Positions 20,101 through 31,660 of a stretch of 64,000 nt of DNA are shown here, one piece after another. The translations under genes were made by a program, and so were the position numbers. The stretch comes from Phylloscopus collybita (Eukaryota > Chordata > Aves > Passeriformes > Phylloscopidae): assembly GCA_027886175.1 (NCBI GenBank), contig JAJNNQ010000077.1:558001-622000 (forward strand), written 5' to 3'. Within the stretch, counting starts at the first letter, position 1; each line of letters begins with the position of its first letter. The notes beneath the pieces are model-generated. The model was given only the letters and a program-made list of their open reading frames with translations, was not told where the DNA came from and made no database searches.

Positions 20101-23100
20101 CCCAACCCCCCCCACCCCCCCAGGACAATGCGATGAGGACACTGTTCCGCGTCATCTGGGAGGAGGAGCTCGAGCAGTTGGAGAAGGTGAGGGAATTTCG
20201 GGAATTTTCGGGAGGTTTTTTTTTCCCATTTTTCCACCAATTTTTCCCAAAACTCGGGAATTTTTTGGAGGGCGGGGCTGGAATTTTTGGGGAATTTCTG
20301 GAGCTGAAATTCCCAGAAAACCAAAACCCCCCCAGGCCGACACGATGATGTCGGACGACTCCGACACCGACATCGAGGCCTCGCAGAAGAAGCTTGAGGA
20401 GATGAGGCAGGTGAGGGAATTTCAGGAATTTTTAGGATTTTTTTTCCCCGTTTTCCCACTGATTTTTCCCAAAACTAGGGAATTTTTGGGGGTCGGGGCT
20501 GGAATTTTTTTGGAATTTCTGGAGCTGAAATTCCCAAAAAAACCCAACACCCCCCCCCCCCCCAGGCCCACGCGATGTGGTCAGAGTTGTGCACCGCCTG
20601 GAGGAAGAAGCTCAAGGAGATGGAGAAGGTGAGGGAATTTCGGGAATTTTCAGAATTTTTTTTCCCGTTTTTCCACCAATTTTTCCCAGATTTTGGGAAT
20701 TTTTGGGGGGGCGGGGCTGGAATTTTTTGGGAATTTCTGGAGCTGAAATTACCAAAAGAAACCAAACCCCCCCCAGGCTGACGCGACGACATCAGACGAC
20801 TCCGACATCAAGGCCAGGTGGAAGCAGCTCTACAAGGAGGTGAGGGAATTTTGGGAATTTTCAGGAATTTTTTTCCCATTTTCCACCAATTTTTCCCAAA
20901 ACTCGGGAATTTTGGGGGGGGGGCGGGGGGCTGGAATTTTTCGGGAATTTCTGGAGCTGAAATTCCCAAAGGAAACCAAACCCCCCCAAGGTCCCTGTAA
21001 TGGTGTCACAGTTCTACATCACCTGGCGGAAGAAGTTCAAGGAGTTGGATGAGGTGAGAGAATTTTGGGAATTTTGGGGAATTTTTTTCTCGTTTTTCTG
21101 ATTTTTCCACCGATTTTCCCCAAATTTCTGGAGTTTTGCCCAATTTGTCCCAATTCCCCCAATTTTCAGCTCGGTTTGGCCCCAAATTCCCTGGCTCAGA
21201 ATCGATTTCTCCCAGGTTTCTCGATTTTTCCCGGATTTTCTTCATTTTTGATGCAGTTTTCCCCCAATTTTCCTCAAATTTTCTGATTTTGCCCCAAATT
21301 TTCCCAATTTTGAATCAATTTCCCCAAGTCTCCTCATTTCACTCTGTAATTTTCCCAATTTTTCCTGCTTTGGGCCAAGTTTTATCCCAAATTTCCTTTT
21401 CTTGCCAGTTTTCCCAGTTCTTGCTGCAATTTTACCCAAATTATTCATTTTTGCTTCAATTTTTCTTAAATTTTCTGAATTTTTTTCCAAATTTCTCATT
21501 TTTCCCCAATTTTCCCCAAATTCTTTCTTTTCACCTGAATTTCTCCCAAATTTTCCAATTTTTGCTTCAATTTTCCCCGAATTCTTCATTTTCCCCATAA
21601 TTTTTCCCAAATTTCCCCTTTTCTTCCATATTTTTCTGGTTTTCCCCCAATTTTCCCCAAAATTTTCCACCCTAGGAAGAGCCCTAGGAGCCCAGGAAGG
21701 GGAGCGGGAACAGGTGAGGGAATTTTGGGGCAAAACTGGGGAAATTTTGGGATAAATTGAAAGAAATTAAGCTTAGAATGGCGAAATTGGGGAAAAATTT
21801 GGGAGAAATGGAGGCAAGGGTGAATTTTGGGAGAAAATTTGGGGATTTGGTGGGAAATTTTGGGTTTTTTAGGGAAATCGGGTGGTTTTTGGGGAAAAAA
21901 TTCATTTTGGGGGAAAGTTTTGGAGTTTTAGGAGGAAATATGGGTGAAATTCTGGAATTTTGAGGAAAACTTGGGAACTTGGGGAGAAAATTTGGGAGAC
22001 TGAGAGAAATTCAGGAGTATTGGGGTGAAATGGAGCAATTTTAGGATTTGGGTATTTTGGGGGGGTGTTGGGATTTGCTCAGTTTTTAGGATTTGAAATT
22101 CTGGGATTTTTTAAGGTCTGAGGGATTTTTGGGATTTTTCTGCTCCGGCAGCCACAGCCGGGAGAGGAAAAGGAGCCAGAGCCCCAAATCCTGGGATTCA
22201 AGCTGCAAATCCGGGGATTCCAGCATCAGATCTCAGGATTCCAGTCGTGAATTGGAGAATTCCGGCCTCAAATCCCGGGATTCCAACCTCAAATCCCAGA
22301 ATTCTGGCCTCAAATCTGGGGATTCCATCTTCAAATCCGGGGATTCCAGCCTCAAATCTCAGGATTGCATCTTCAAATCCAGAGATTCCATCTTCAAATC
22401 CAAGGATTCCATCCTCAAATCTGGGGATTCCAGCCGAAAATCCCAGGATTCCACTCCCAAATCCAGGGATTCCGGCCCCAAATCTGGGGATTCCAGCCTC
22501 AAATCCCAGGATCCCAGCCCCAATACGGGGATTCCATCCTCAAATCTGAGGATTCTGGCCCCAAATCCCGGGATTCCAGCCTGGAATTCCGGGATTCCGG
22601 CCTCAAATCCCAGGATTCCGCTCCCAAATTCGGGGATTCCATCCTCAAATCTCAGGATTCCATCTGCAAATCCAGGGATTCCGGCCCCAAATCTGAGGAT
22701 TCCGGCCCCAAATCCGAGGATTCTTGCCTCAAATCCGGGGATTCCAGCCTCAAATCTGGGGATTCCCCTCCCAAATCCGGGGATTCCAGCCCTAAATCCG
22801 GGGATTCCGGCCTCAAATTCCTGGATTTCGCTCCCAAATTCGGGGATTCCAGCCTCAAATCTCAGGATTCCATCTTCAAATCCCTGGATTCCAGCCCCAA
22901 ATCCGAGGATTCCATCCTCAAATCTCAGGATTCCATCTTCAAATCCAGGGATTCCAGCTCCAAATCCGGGGATTCCACTCCCAAATCCGAGGATTCCGGC
23001 CCTAAATCTGGGGATTCTGTTCCCAAATGCGGGGATTCCGGCCCCAAATCTGAGGATTCCACTCCCAAATCCAGGGATTCCGGCCCCAAATCCTGGTATT

Positions 23101-23301
23101 CCAGCCCCAAATCCGGGGATTCTGGTCCCCAATCCCAGGATTCCGCTCCCAAATCCCGGGATTCTGGTCCCCAATCCCAGGATTCCGCTCCCAAATCCGG
23201 GGATTCCAGCTCCAAATGCAGGAATCGCAGGTGCAAATCTGGCTAAAAATCAAATTTCTGGTTGTGATTTTGGAGAAAACTTTGCAGATTTGGGGTGCTA
23301 G
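17101..23301 (+). CDS. Copy 2 of the unrecognised family, with 18 helix exons
   Basis: Exons: 17101-17136, 17242-17310, 17462-17524, 17685-17759, 17911-17973, 18132-18206, 18358-18420, 18585-18647, 18800-18874, 19035-19109, 19257-19331, 19488-19550, 19704-19766, 19912-19974, 20124-20186, 20336-20410, 20566-20628, 20777-20839, 20991-21053, 21688-21713 and 22152-23301 (sum 2424 nt). Exon 1 encodes MGLGAAKVLLNL, still with G2. Helix exons come in a 63-nt class (such as IALQKELKEMNQ) and a 75-nt class carrying SDDSDIDIEA. Two defects are seen. The acceptor before 17242 reads CCCTG instead of CCCAG. The 21-bp array shifts frame near 22520, so the tail after it differs from copy 1. The gene may be skipping exon 2 (in frame), or it may be decaying. 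Confidence 0.55.
17137..21053 (+). repeat. Tandem exon-intron units of copy 2 (18 units)
   Basis: Eighteen units of roughly 150-220 bp follow the pattern seen in copy 1. The 75-nt exons (17685, 18132, 18800, 19035, 19257, 20336) alternate irregularly with 63-nt exons, so expansion was by blocks of several units rather than strict single-unit copying. All exons keep phase 0, and none contains a stop in the gene frame. Confidence 0.85.
22195..23230 (+). repeat. 21-bp coding repeat of copy 2, about 48 units
   Basis: The same unit as in copy 1 but more diverse, with Leu, Phe and Ile replacing Pro (SLKS, SIFKS). A one-base loss at about 22524 (CCCCAATACGGGG where CCCCAAATCTGGGG is usual, also one substitution) shifts the reading to the alternative repeat frame (PNPGIPA-like). 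That frame stays open to 23301. The unshifted frame is open from 22365 to 23246. Confidence 0.8.
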
Positions 23302-23579
23302 TTGTGGGATTTTTGGCCTCATTTGCAGGAAATTTGCAGAGAGTTCAGGAAGCCTTGGTGAACATTTCCCAGAGTTTGGAGGAAATTTTGGCAATCCGGG
23401 AGAGGGTTTTAGGAAATTAGGGAAATTCCTAATTAGGGGAATTTTGGTGGGGGGGGGTGGGGATTTAGGGAAAATCTGGAGATTTTAGGGGAAATTTGGG
23501 GAAATTTGGCGAGAAATTGCAGAAAATCTGGGGAATTTGGGGGGGAATTTTAGGGGGAATTTTGGGATATAAATCCCCA

Positions 23580-24230
23580 CGTCCCCAAAAATCAAAGTAA
23601 TAAAAGAACACCGAGCTAACGAACAAATTAATCAAATTGCAAAAATAAAAATATCAAAAATAAAAAAAAAATTTAAATTTTTAAAAAAAATTAAGATCGG
23701 AAGTAAAAAGCAAAAAATTCGAGAAATCGAAAAATTATGAAACGTAAAAAATACAAAAATAAAATTATTTTAAAAATGAAAAAATGAAGATACCAAAAAA
23801 ATAAAATGCCAAGAGTAAAATCAAAAATAAAAATAACAAAAAAACAGGAAACAAATTTAAAAAATAGTAAAATATCAGGAAGTAAGAAATGAAAACATAA
23901 AAAATAAAAAAAACCCCCAGAATATAGTAAAATATCAAAAAATAAAACATAAGAAAACAAGAAAAATATCAAAAAAGAATTAAACTAATAAAATACTGAA
24001 AAAGTAAAAAAAAATCAAAAAATAAACTTAAGTCAACGTTAAAAAAAAAAAATATCCTGAACTCAATAAACCCTCAACGCCTCAAATCATCCAAAACAAA
24101 AATACAAATAAACGGTGAATTATAAATATTAATACAAATATGAATATAAATAAATGTAAATAGAAATATATAAATGAAAATATGAATATGTAAATACAAA
24201 TATTAAATGAATCCTATTTCTTTGGTCGTT
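23580..24230. repeat. A-rich low-complexity sequence
   Basis: Long runs of AAAATA and ATCAAAAATAAA words with no coding potential. The composition break marks the 3' end of the copy 2 unit. Confidence 0.8.
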
Positions 24231-24289
24231 CTTTTGTTCAAGGCCATGTCCTCTTCTGATATTCACGCCCAAAATTGACCCAAAATTCT

Positions 24290-24840
24290 CCCCAAACAAC
24301 TCAAAATGACCGAAAATGACGCAAAATTGATCCAAAATTGTCCTCAAATGACTCAAAATGACCCAAAATCGACCCAAAGTTGTCCCCAAACGACTCAAAA
24401 TGACCCAAACCAACTCAAACTTGCCCAAAATGACCCAAAACTGCCCCCAAATGACTCAACATTGCCCCCAAATCCACCCAAAATGACCCAAAAATGGCAC
24501 AAAAATGACCCAAAATTGGCTTCAGAATCAACCCTGAAATGGCTCAAAAATGACCCAAAATTGACCCCAAATCCACCCAAAATGACCCAAAATTGACCCC
24601 AAAAATGACCCCAAATCGACCCCAGAATCAACCCTGAAATGGCTAAAAATTACCTGAAATTGACCCAAAATCCACCCAAAATGACCCAGAATTTGAGCCC
24701 CAAATCAACCCCAAAAAGGGCACAAAATTGACCCAAAAATTACCCAAAATTGACCCAAAATTGACCCCAAAAATGACCCAAAATTGACCCAAAAATGTCT
24801 CAAAATTGACCCAAAAATGTCTTGAAATGCCCCAAAATCA
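24290..24840. repeat. CCCAAAATTGACC-type repeat
   Basis: Imperfect tandem words related to 13391-13690. The CTCF cluster and the minus-strand exon that follow such repeats in the other units are missing here, so this unit has lost its middle. Confidence 0.75.
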
Positions 24841-24899
24841 AGAGTTTAAAGTGAGGAAGTTGATGGGATTTATTAAAATAAAAATGTCGATCAAATATT

Positions 24900-25870
24900 C
24901 TGAGTTTTTTTTTTTGGGGGGGAGGAGATTTTTGGAGAATTTAAAGGGAATTTTGGGGAAAAATTTAGAAAATTTGGGGAGATTTTGGGGAATTTTGTGG
25001 GGAATTTCAGGGGCATTTTGTGGGGAATTTCAGAGAATTTGGGGCAATTTTTCAAAAATTATTGGGGATTTGGGGGAATTTGGGGAGATTTTTGAGAATT
25101 TCAGGCAAGACTTCGGAGAATTTAGGGAGTTTTGGGGGAATTTCAGGGATATTGGGGAATTTTGGAGAATTTGGGGCGATTTTTCAACATTTAAGGGGAA
25201 ATTTGGGGAATTTTAGGGGAATTTCAGGGAATTTGGCAGAATTTAAGAAAATTTGGGGAAGATTTTGGAGAATTTCAGGGGGATTTGGGGGGAATTTTGG
25301 AGAATTTGGGGCAAATTTTCAAAATTTAAAAGGAATTTTGGAGAATTTTAGGGGGAAATTTGGGCAATTTTGGAGAATTCAAGGGAGTTTTGGGGGGAAT
25401 TCCAGGGAATTTGGGAAATTTTGGAGAATTTGGGGCAACTTTTCCAAATTTAAGGGGAATTTGGGGAGATTTTGGAGAATTTCAGGGGAAATTTTGGAAA
25501 ATTTTGGGCAATTTTTTGTCTCTGGCCCCAGCCCAGGGCCTTGCCCGCGGTTTTTGTGACCCCAAATCCGAGGATTCTGACCAAAATTCAAATTTCTGGA
25601 GCAAATCGCTGGAATTTTTGGGAAGAGTTTGTGGATTTGGGTAAAATTTGTGGAATTTTTGGCGCCATTTGCAAAAAATGTGGAGAAATTTGCGGAATCT
25701 TTGGAAAAAATTTTAGAGATTGGGGGGAAATTTGGGCGATTTGGGGAAGTTTGGGCATCTTTGGGAGATTTGGGGAGAAAGTGCAGAAAATCCGGGGGAT
25801 TTGGGGGGGAAATTTCTGGGAATTTTGGGATATTGGGGGGATTTTCTCAGTGTTATAAATGAAATTTGTG
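24900..25870 (+). pseudogene. Copy 3: collapsed tail of the unrecognised family
   Basis: Intron-like GGGGAATTTCAGGG sequence (24920-25510) leads into an end homologous to the copy 1 tail. DPKSEDSDQNSNFWSKSLEF at about 25560 parallels the last heptads and FWSKSLEYF of copy 1, followed by a stop at 25644. Only one or two heptads remain, and no promoter or helix exons are present. A single TTATAAATGAAATTTG trace follows at about 25853. Confidence 0.6.
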
Positions 25871-26350
25871 AATTTTTTCAATGATTTGTTTTATTGTTTT
25901 ATTGATTGATTTTAATATTGTTTATTTTTTTATTTGTTTCTATTTATTTATTATTTATTTCTTATTTATTTTATCAGTAAAGGATTTATTGAAAAATTGA
26001 GATTTAAGTGAGAAAGCTTAAACATTTATTTTATTATATTTATTATTTATTACGGCATCATAATAATATTATTTATTATTATGTTAGTTGATACTTTATA
26101 ATTTAGTATTATTTTTATAGTAGTATTTTATTGTATATTATATAATTGAATATATTTTATTTATTTATTTAGTGATTATTTATTATGTTATTTATCACTA
26201 AAGGATGAGCCCAGATCCAGCCTCTATTGTATGTTTTATTCCTTAAATTATTTTTATATATATAATTATTTTTATCCAATATCACACTAAAACACCAGTT
26301 ATTTTATTTATTTTGTCGCGTTTATATTAAAAAAAATGAAAATAAGACAA
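25871..26350. repeat. AT-rich spacer
   Basis: TTTATTTATTATTTATT-like sequence. It includes CAGTAAAGGATTTATTGAAAA (near 25975), which resembles the end of copy 0 (near 4870) and closes the array. Confidence 0.7.
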
Positions 26351-26369
26351 AAAAAAGGAAGTCCAACCA

Positions 26370-27390
26370 ATGCCCCAATGCCACCTTGTCACTCAGACCA
26401 TGCCACTGGAGAGGGACAGTGACTCTGCCACCTTCCCCCTGGCCAGCCCATTCCAATTCCCAATCCTCCTTTGTCTGAAGAACTTCTTCCTATTTTCCAG
26501 CCTAAACCCCCCTGGTGCAGCCTAAGGCTGTGTCTTCTTGTCCTGCCCTCCAGCAGATCCACACTCACACCCAGCTTGGTCTCAGCTGCCATTTGCTCAT
26601 GGTGGACTCGATGCCCTCACCCAGATCATCAGTGAAGATGTTAAACAGGACTGGGCCCAACACACATCCCTGGGGGACACCACCAGTGACTGGGCACCAG
26701 CTGGATGCAGCAGCATCCCCAGCACTCTCTGGGCCCAGCCTCCAGCCAGTTCTTCATTCTCCCAGCAAAGAGGGAACCTGCCCAAGTCAGGGGCTGCAGC
26801 TTTTCCAGGGAATGCTGTGGCTCATGGTGTCAGAGGCTTTGCTGAAGTCCAGGTAGACACATCCACAGCCTTTCCCACATCCACCACCTGGGTGTAACAG
26901 GAGATCAGGTTGGTCAGGCAGGACCTGCCCCTCCTAAACCCACGCTGGCTGGGTCTGATCCCTCAGCCATCCTCTGGGTGCCCTGTGATGGCACTCAAGG
27001 TGATCTGTTCCATCACCTGGCCAGGCACCGAGGTCAGGCTGACAGGCCTGGAGTTCCCCAGATCCTCCTTCCAGCCCTTCTTGGGGATGGGCTCCCATTG
27101 GCACCTCCAGCCCTCTGGGACCTCCCTGGTGAGCCAGGACTGATGAGAAATGATGGAGAGCAGCTTGGGGAGCTCATCCAGCAGCTCCCTCATGCCCCTG
27201 GGATGGATCCCATCTGGTCCCAGAGACACCTGTGAGCATCTGAGTGGCTCAGCAGGTCAGCAGCTGCTTCCTCCTGGATGACAGGGGGGCTCTTCTGCTC
27301 CCTGTCCCCATCTGCCAGCCCAGGAAAACACTTGTCCTGGAGGGCAACCTGTCTGATTGTTGAAAACTGAGGCAAAGAAGAGGTTAAGTA
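26370..27390 (-). mobile_element. CR1 LINE fragment (reverse transcriptase and 3' end)
   Basis: The minus strand encodes typical CR1 ORF2 pieces: GPDGIHPRGMRELLDELPK, then NSRPVSLTSVPGQVMEQ (reverse transcriptase core), later [12 protein letters not shown], and near 26500 a RLENRKKFF-like segment of the ORF2 end. Pieces between them are shifted or missing, so it is a dead copy with an internal deletion near 26525. Confidence 0.85.
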
Positions 27391-28010
27391 CCTCAGTCTT
27401 TTCCTCTTCTATGGTAACCATATCCCCAGCAATAAGGAATGGAGGTTGTCCTTATCCCTTTTTTACCATAAATGTATTGATAAAATAATGTTTATTATCC
27501 TTCTCAGAAGCAGCCTGGCTAAGTCCTAATTGAGCTTTCGCCTCTCAAATTTTCTTTTTGCATGACTGAGCAACATCCTTAAACATTTCCTGAGTTGCCT
27601 GCTCCTCTGTCTAGAGGGGATGCATCCTTTTTTTTTTTCCCTTGAGTTCCTGGGAAAAGCTCCATGTCTAGCCATGCTGGTCATTTTCCTCTCTGGGTGA
27701 TCTTTAAATACACAGGGACACCCTGCTCTTGCTGCTTTAAGATTTCTTTCTTAAAGTGTATCCATCTTTCCTGGACACCCTTTGTTTTTAAGGGCTGTTT
27801 CCCTTTAAAAAATCAGTACTTGTTCATGACTCCCAAATCTGCATCCTGAATAGGCTGAAGTCTGCTCTCTGTAAGTCCAGTGTAGAATTTTTGTTGATGC
27901 CCCTCCTTCTTTCACACAATATTTAAAAACTCAATCATTTCATGGTCACTGTAACCCAAACATCCTCTGACCACCACTGATCTCCCACCAGCCCTTCTGT
28001 GTTGGTGAAC
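27391..28010. other. Old interspersed-repeat-like sequence, no gene
   Basis: The text resembles the upstream part of avian CR1-type repeats (for example CCTGGACACCCTTTGTTTTTA and CATTTCATGGTCACTGTAAC), antisense to the plus strand. This rests on resemblance, not alignment. No open gene is supported. Confidence 0.4.
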
Positions 28011-28315
28011 AGCAGGAGACAGAGCTTTCCTTGGCAGTAGGAAGAGAAGGAAACCTCCCCAAAGTGCAGCTGGGAAGGTTCAGCCTGGAGCTGAGGAAGA
28101 AGAAAAGTCCCTGCCAGGGTAGAATTTTGGTGCAGGAGGTGTCCCAGCGTGAGCCTGGGCCCTGCCCTGGCTCTGTGTGCCAGGAGCCGGCAGCGCTGGG
28201 TGCAGGGAGCCCAGGGAGGGCAGAGAAATGCTGGGCTGAGAAATGCTGGGGGGACAGCGAGATGGGCGTGTGCAGCCGGCCAGGGCACAGCAGCAGCAGC
28301 AGGCACAGGGGGCAC

Positions 28316-29185
28316 AGGCTGCAGGAGAGATGGCCAAGGGCTGGGCAGGGCTGGCAGGGCCACAGGCACCCAGGCCTTTGTCCCCTGGGCTCTGCCAGCG
28401 CCTCTGCAGGCCCCACAGAAGGAACTTTCCTTGCAGGAAAGCCTGCACTTGGCTTCTGCCTGGCCCCTCCCTCAGCAGGCTGGCAGGCCTTGCAGCTTTA
28501 GGACATTTGTCCTTGCTGCCCCTGCCATCCCCCTGCCCCACCAACAGCCCCCAGCCAGCCGCGAGGGACAGGCCCTGCTGTGCCAGGCCTGGGCTCAGGC
28601 CTTGGCCTTTCTGCTCCCTCCAGCCAGCCCAGGCCTTGCTCAGCATTGCAGTCCCTGCTCACAGCCTTGGGCTCCCTGCAATCCTGGCCTCCAGGAGCTG
28701 CTCTCCCCAGTCCCTGGGCAGCCTTTGGCACTCCCTGCCCTCACTGGGGCCCAGGGATGCCCCAAGGGACTTGGAGTTTTGCTTCTGACTCCTTCAGCAA
28801 CTTCTTCAACCTTCTCTCAGTTCCTGGGGGTCCTGGACTCAGCCCCAAATCCAGTGTGGGGCTGATGAAAATACAGAAAGCCCTCAGAAGCTCCTTGTCT
28901 TCCTTCAATTGTCTTTGGGTCTCCAGGCCTTGTGCAGCTGACTGAAGTCAGTTTGTAGTCCCGTGAAGGAGAGAGACTGCAAAGTGCATGTCATGACATT
29001 TTCCTTTTTTAATCAAGCTTGTTTTATTTTACAGATCAGTGAGGATTGGATAAAAACATTCCCCAAGGGATCTTGATGCTCAATGCCTCCTCAGGTCAGA
29101 GCACAGAGAAGAATGAGCCCCTTGCAGGCTGACCCTGTTGGGACAACCTGCTCCTCACCCCAACCTCACCATGTCTGACATTGCC
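28316..29185. repeat. Duplicated block A
   Basis: Nearly identical to 41047-41912. The shared start is CAGGAGAGATGGCCAAGGGC and the shared end is CACCATGTCT. It is GC-rich, so several long ORFs occur in both copies on both strands, but none has splice or protein-family support. Nature unknown. Confidence 0.8.
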
Positions 29186-29630
29186 CACCTGGCACTGACA
29201 TCCCTGTGCCCTGCAGCACAACCTTGTCCCCTGAGCTCTGCAGCTGCCTGTCCCAGCCCATTGCACCATGTCCCACCTGCTCTCCTCAGGCCTCTGCCTG
29301 CACACAGGCCCAGGAGAAGTTTTCCTCTTGCTGAGGAAAGAATGGAAAAGCCTGAGCAGGCTTCCTAAACAACAAAGCCCACTCAGGAACCACATGCTCA
29401 GGAGAGGCTGCCTGGAATGATGTCACCTTTCTACAAGGGACAGTATCACCAGAAATGAGCTCTGGAAGCAGAATTCTCTGAGTTTCTCAGCTGAATTCTC
29501 TGTCCCTGTCCTGGATCTGTGTTGCAGATGGAAGCTGCTGGTGCCATCCTCAGCTTGAACCCTTCTTTGGAATGCAGACAGAGGTTCCCAGGTGTGTAAA
29601 GTAAGTGCTGCTCAATGTTGATGCAAAGCT
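29186..29630. other. No gene seen
   Basis: Unique-looking sequence between duplicated block A and the minisatellite. I found no supported feature. Confidence 0.4.
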
Positions 29631-29634
29631 TTTA

Positions 29635-30715
29635 TGTTCCTCCTGGAACCAAGGAGACTCTTGAGACATTGCAAGGCCTTGTTTAACCAAGGGTCCATTG
29701 TGACACAGCAGGGGGCTCATGGAATCAAGGAGACAATTGTGACACTAGGGAACCTCCTAGAAAGAAGTCTCTGTTGTGGCAGTCATGGAATCAAAGAGAC
29801 ATTTGTGACACAGCCAGGCCGTGTGGAACCTATGGTCCATTGTTACACTGCAGATTCAAGAAGAACATGGTTACACCACAGAACCTCATGGAACCAAGGG
29901 TCCTGTGTGGCACAGCAGGGCCTCATGGAACTAAGGGGACATTCTGACCCATTGGGACTGCATGGAAGGAATTGTCCATGATGACAATAGGGATCCAAGG
30001 AGACCACGGAGACACTATGGAACCTCATGGATCCAAGGGACCATTGTGACACCAAAGAACTTCATGGAACCCCGGGTCCATTGTGACATATCAAGGCCTC
30101 ATTGGAACAAAGGAACCATTGTTGACAGTACAGAAAGTCATGGAACCAAGGGGCTGTGGTGACACAGCAGGGACACATGGAAGCAAGGAGACCAGTGACA
30201 CTGCAGAAACTCATGGAAACAACGGTTCATTAGGACACTGCAGAAACAAGGAGACCATTGTTGACACTATGGAAGCTCATGGAACTGAGCAGCCATTGTT
30301 AAACTCCAAAGTGTTGTTGACCCAAAGTGACCATTGTCCAACTACAGAACCTCACGGCACAGAGGCTTCACTGTGACACAGCAGGGTTCCATGAAACCAA
30401 TTGTCCATTGTGGCAATGCAGATCCAAGGAGACCATGGTGACACTAGGGAAGCTCACGGAACCAAGTGGCCATTGTGACACAGCAAGGCCGTGTGGAACC
30501 AAGGAGACCATTGTGACATCATGGAATCTCATGGAACCAAGGGTCCATTTTTCCAGACCAGAACCAAGGAGACCATTTTGATACTACAGAACCTCATGGA
30601 ATCAAGGGTCACTTGTGAAACAGCTGGGCTTCATGGAAGCCATTGTGACACAGCAGGGCCACATGGAACCAATGGTCCATAGTGATACTTTGGATCCAAG
30701 GAGACCATGCCAATA
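29635..30715. repeat. Minisatellite of about 37-41 bp units
   Basis: Units built on CATGGAACCAAGGAGACCAT and TTGTGACACAGCAGGGCC repeat about 27 times with drift. The same family occurs reverse-complemented at 34730-35060 and 50405-51645. The unit length recalls the 41-bp repeat reported on chicken chromosome 16, but identity was not tested. Confidence 0.85.
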
Positions 30716-30724
30716 TTAGGGAAT

Positions 30725-31441
30725 GTGATAAATGAGTATGATTTTGTGCTAACTAAATTGTAACTGTATTAATATTTTAGAAAAAGACAAATTATATATG
30801 ATTAGTTTCACAAAAGTGATGTTTGCAGATGTTAATGAAAAAAAAATAGGATACAGGATGTAATTTCAGATAAGTAATATCCCAAAACGGAATAGGCCTT
30901 GCGATAATTGGAAGCTTGGCCTTGAAATGGACAATTGGGATGGTTCCAGGTACAGAATTTAAGTTTTGTTTTTATTTAAGGCTTATTTTTGGAATGTGAT
31001 GTTGGCCAGCATAACACAAGGCTTGGGGTGCATGCACAACCTGTAAGGTTACCCAGAGGACAATGAGGTAGACTGTGGGCCTTCATCCAAAAGACCACCA
31101 GAAGAAGGCAGAAGAGCCACTAACAACAAGTGAAGCATGCACCATGAAGTACAGTGAGGTAGATTTTTAGAATGGGAAATAGAGGAAACTGACAGGAAAC
31201 ATTGATGAATCTGTATTAGCAGATAATATATAAGTGTAATCTGAATTGCTCTGTTTTGTACCTGAGGTGGGGTGAGAAGCTCTCCCTGTACCCCAGTCAG
31301 TTTTGCTTCTGCCTTATCAGAACCTTAAACAGATTAAATTAATTATTGCCAAAGTTTTTTATATGTTTAATTTTATATTAAATTTCTGTTTAAAATGTTG
31401 CTAAATTTAAATTTGTTGTTTATTTTATTTGTATTTATAAC
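30725..31441 (+). mobile_element. Possible solo LTR
   Basis: The stretch starts TGTGATAAATGAG and ends TTTATAACA. It contains a TATAAGTGTAATC promoter-like word (about 31228) and a downstream CTCCCTGTACCCC segment, a layout common in avian LTRs. No coding region. Ends and duplicated target site are not proven. Confidence 0.4.
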
Positions 31442-31443
31442 AG

Positions 31444-31660
31444 GTGTCTGCCTTGTTCCAGGGCTGCCAGATGGCCTTGGGGCTGCCCTGCATCCTCCTG
31501 GGGAAGTTCCCTGAGTCTCAGAGCACTCAATGCCCAGACTCCTTTCCCTGTGCCTGCTGTGTCCCCTGGGGCTGCAGAGCTCTCCTGGCTCTCAGCAGAC
31601 ATTCAGTCCTTGATCTCAGGCTGACCCCACCCTGGCCAGGCCTGGTTGTGCCAGGGGCTG
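31444..31660 (+). repeat. Arm 1 of an inverted repeat
   Basis: About 210 bp starting CTTGTTCCAGGGCTGCCAG. It matches the reverse complement of 33945-34146. The shared ORF (for example LPCILLGKFPESQS) differs by scattered substitutions. Probably two copies of a local repeat in opposite orientation. Confidence 0.75.

Noticed and set aside
9076..21053. Regularly spaced repeats that could suggest a CRISPR array
   Set aside because: The units are exon-intron modules with GT-AG sites and a conserved frame in a vertebrate genome. There are no palindromic direct repeats separated by unique spacers.
26515..26897. Plus-strand ORFs in the 26500-27250 region
   Set aside because: They are antisense to CR1 reverse transcriptase coding sequence.
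28031..28865. Several ORFs of 150-240 codons in duplicated block A, and their counterparts in block B
   Set aside because: GC-rich composition, no protein-family features, and equal openness in several frames in both copies.
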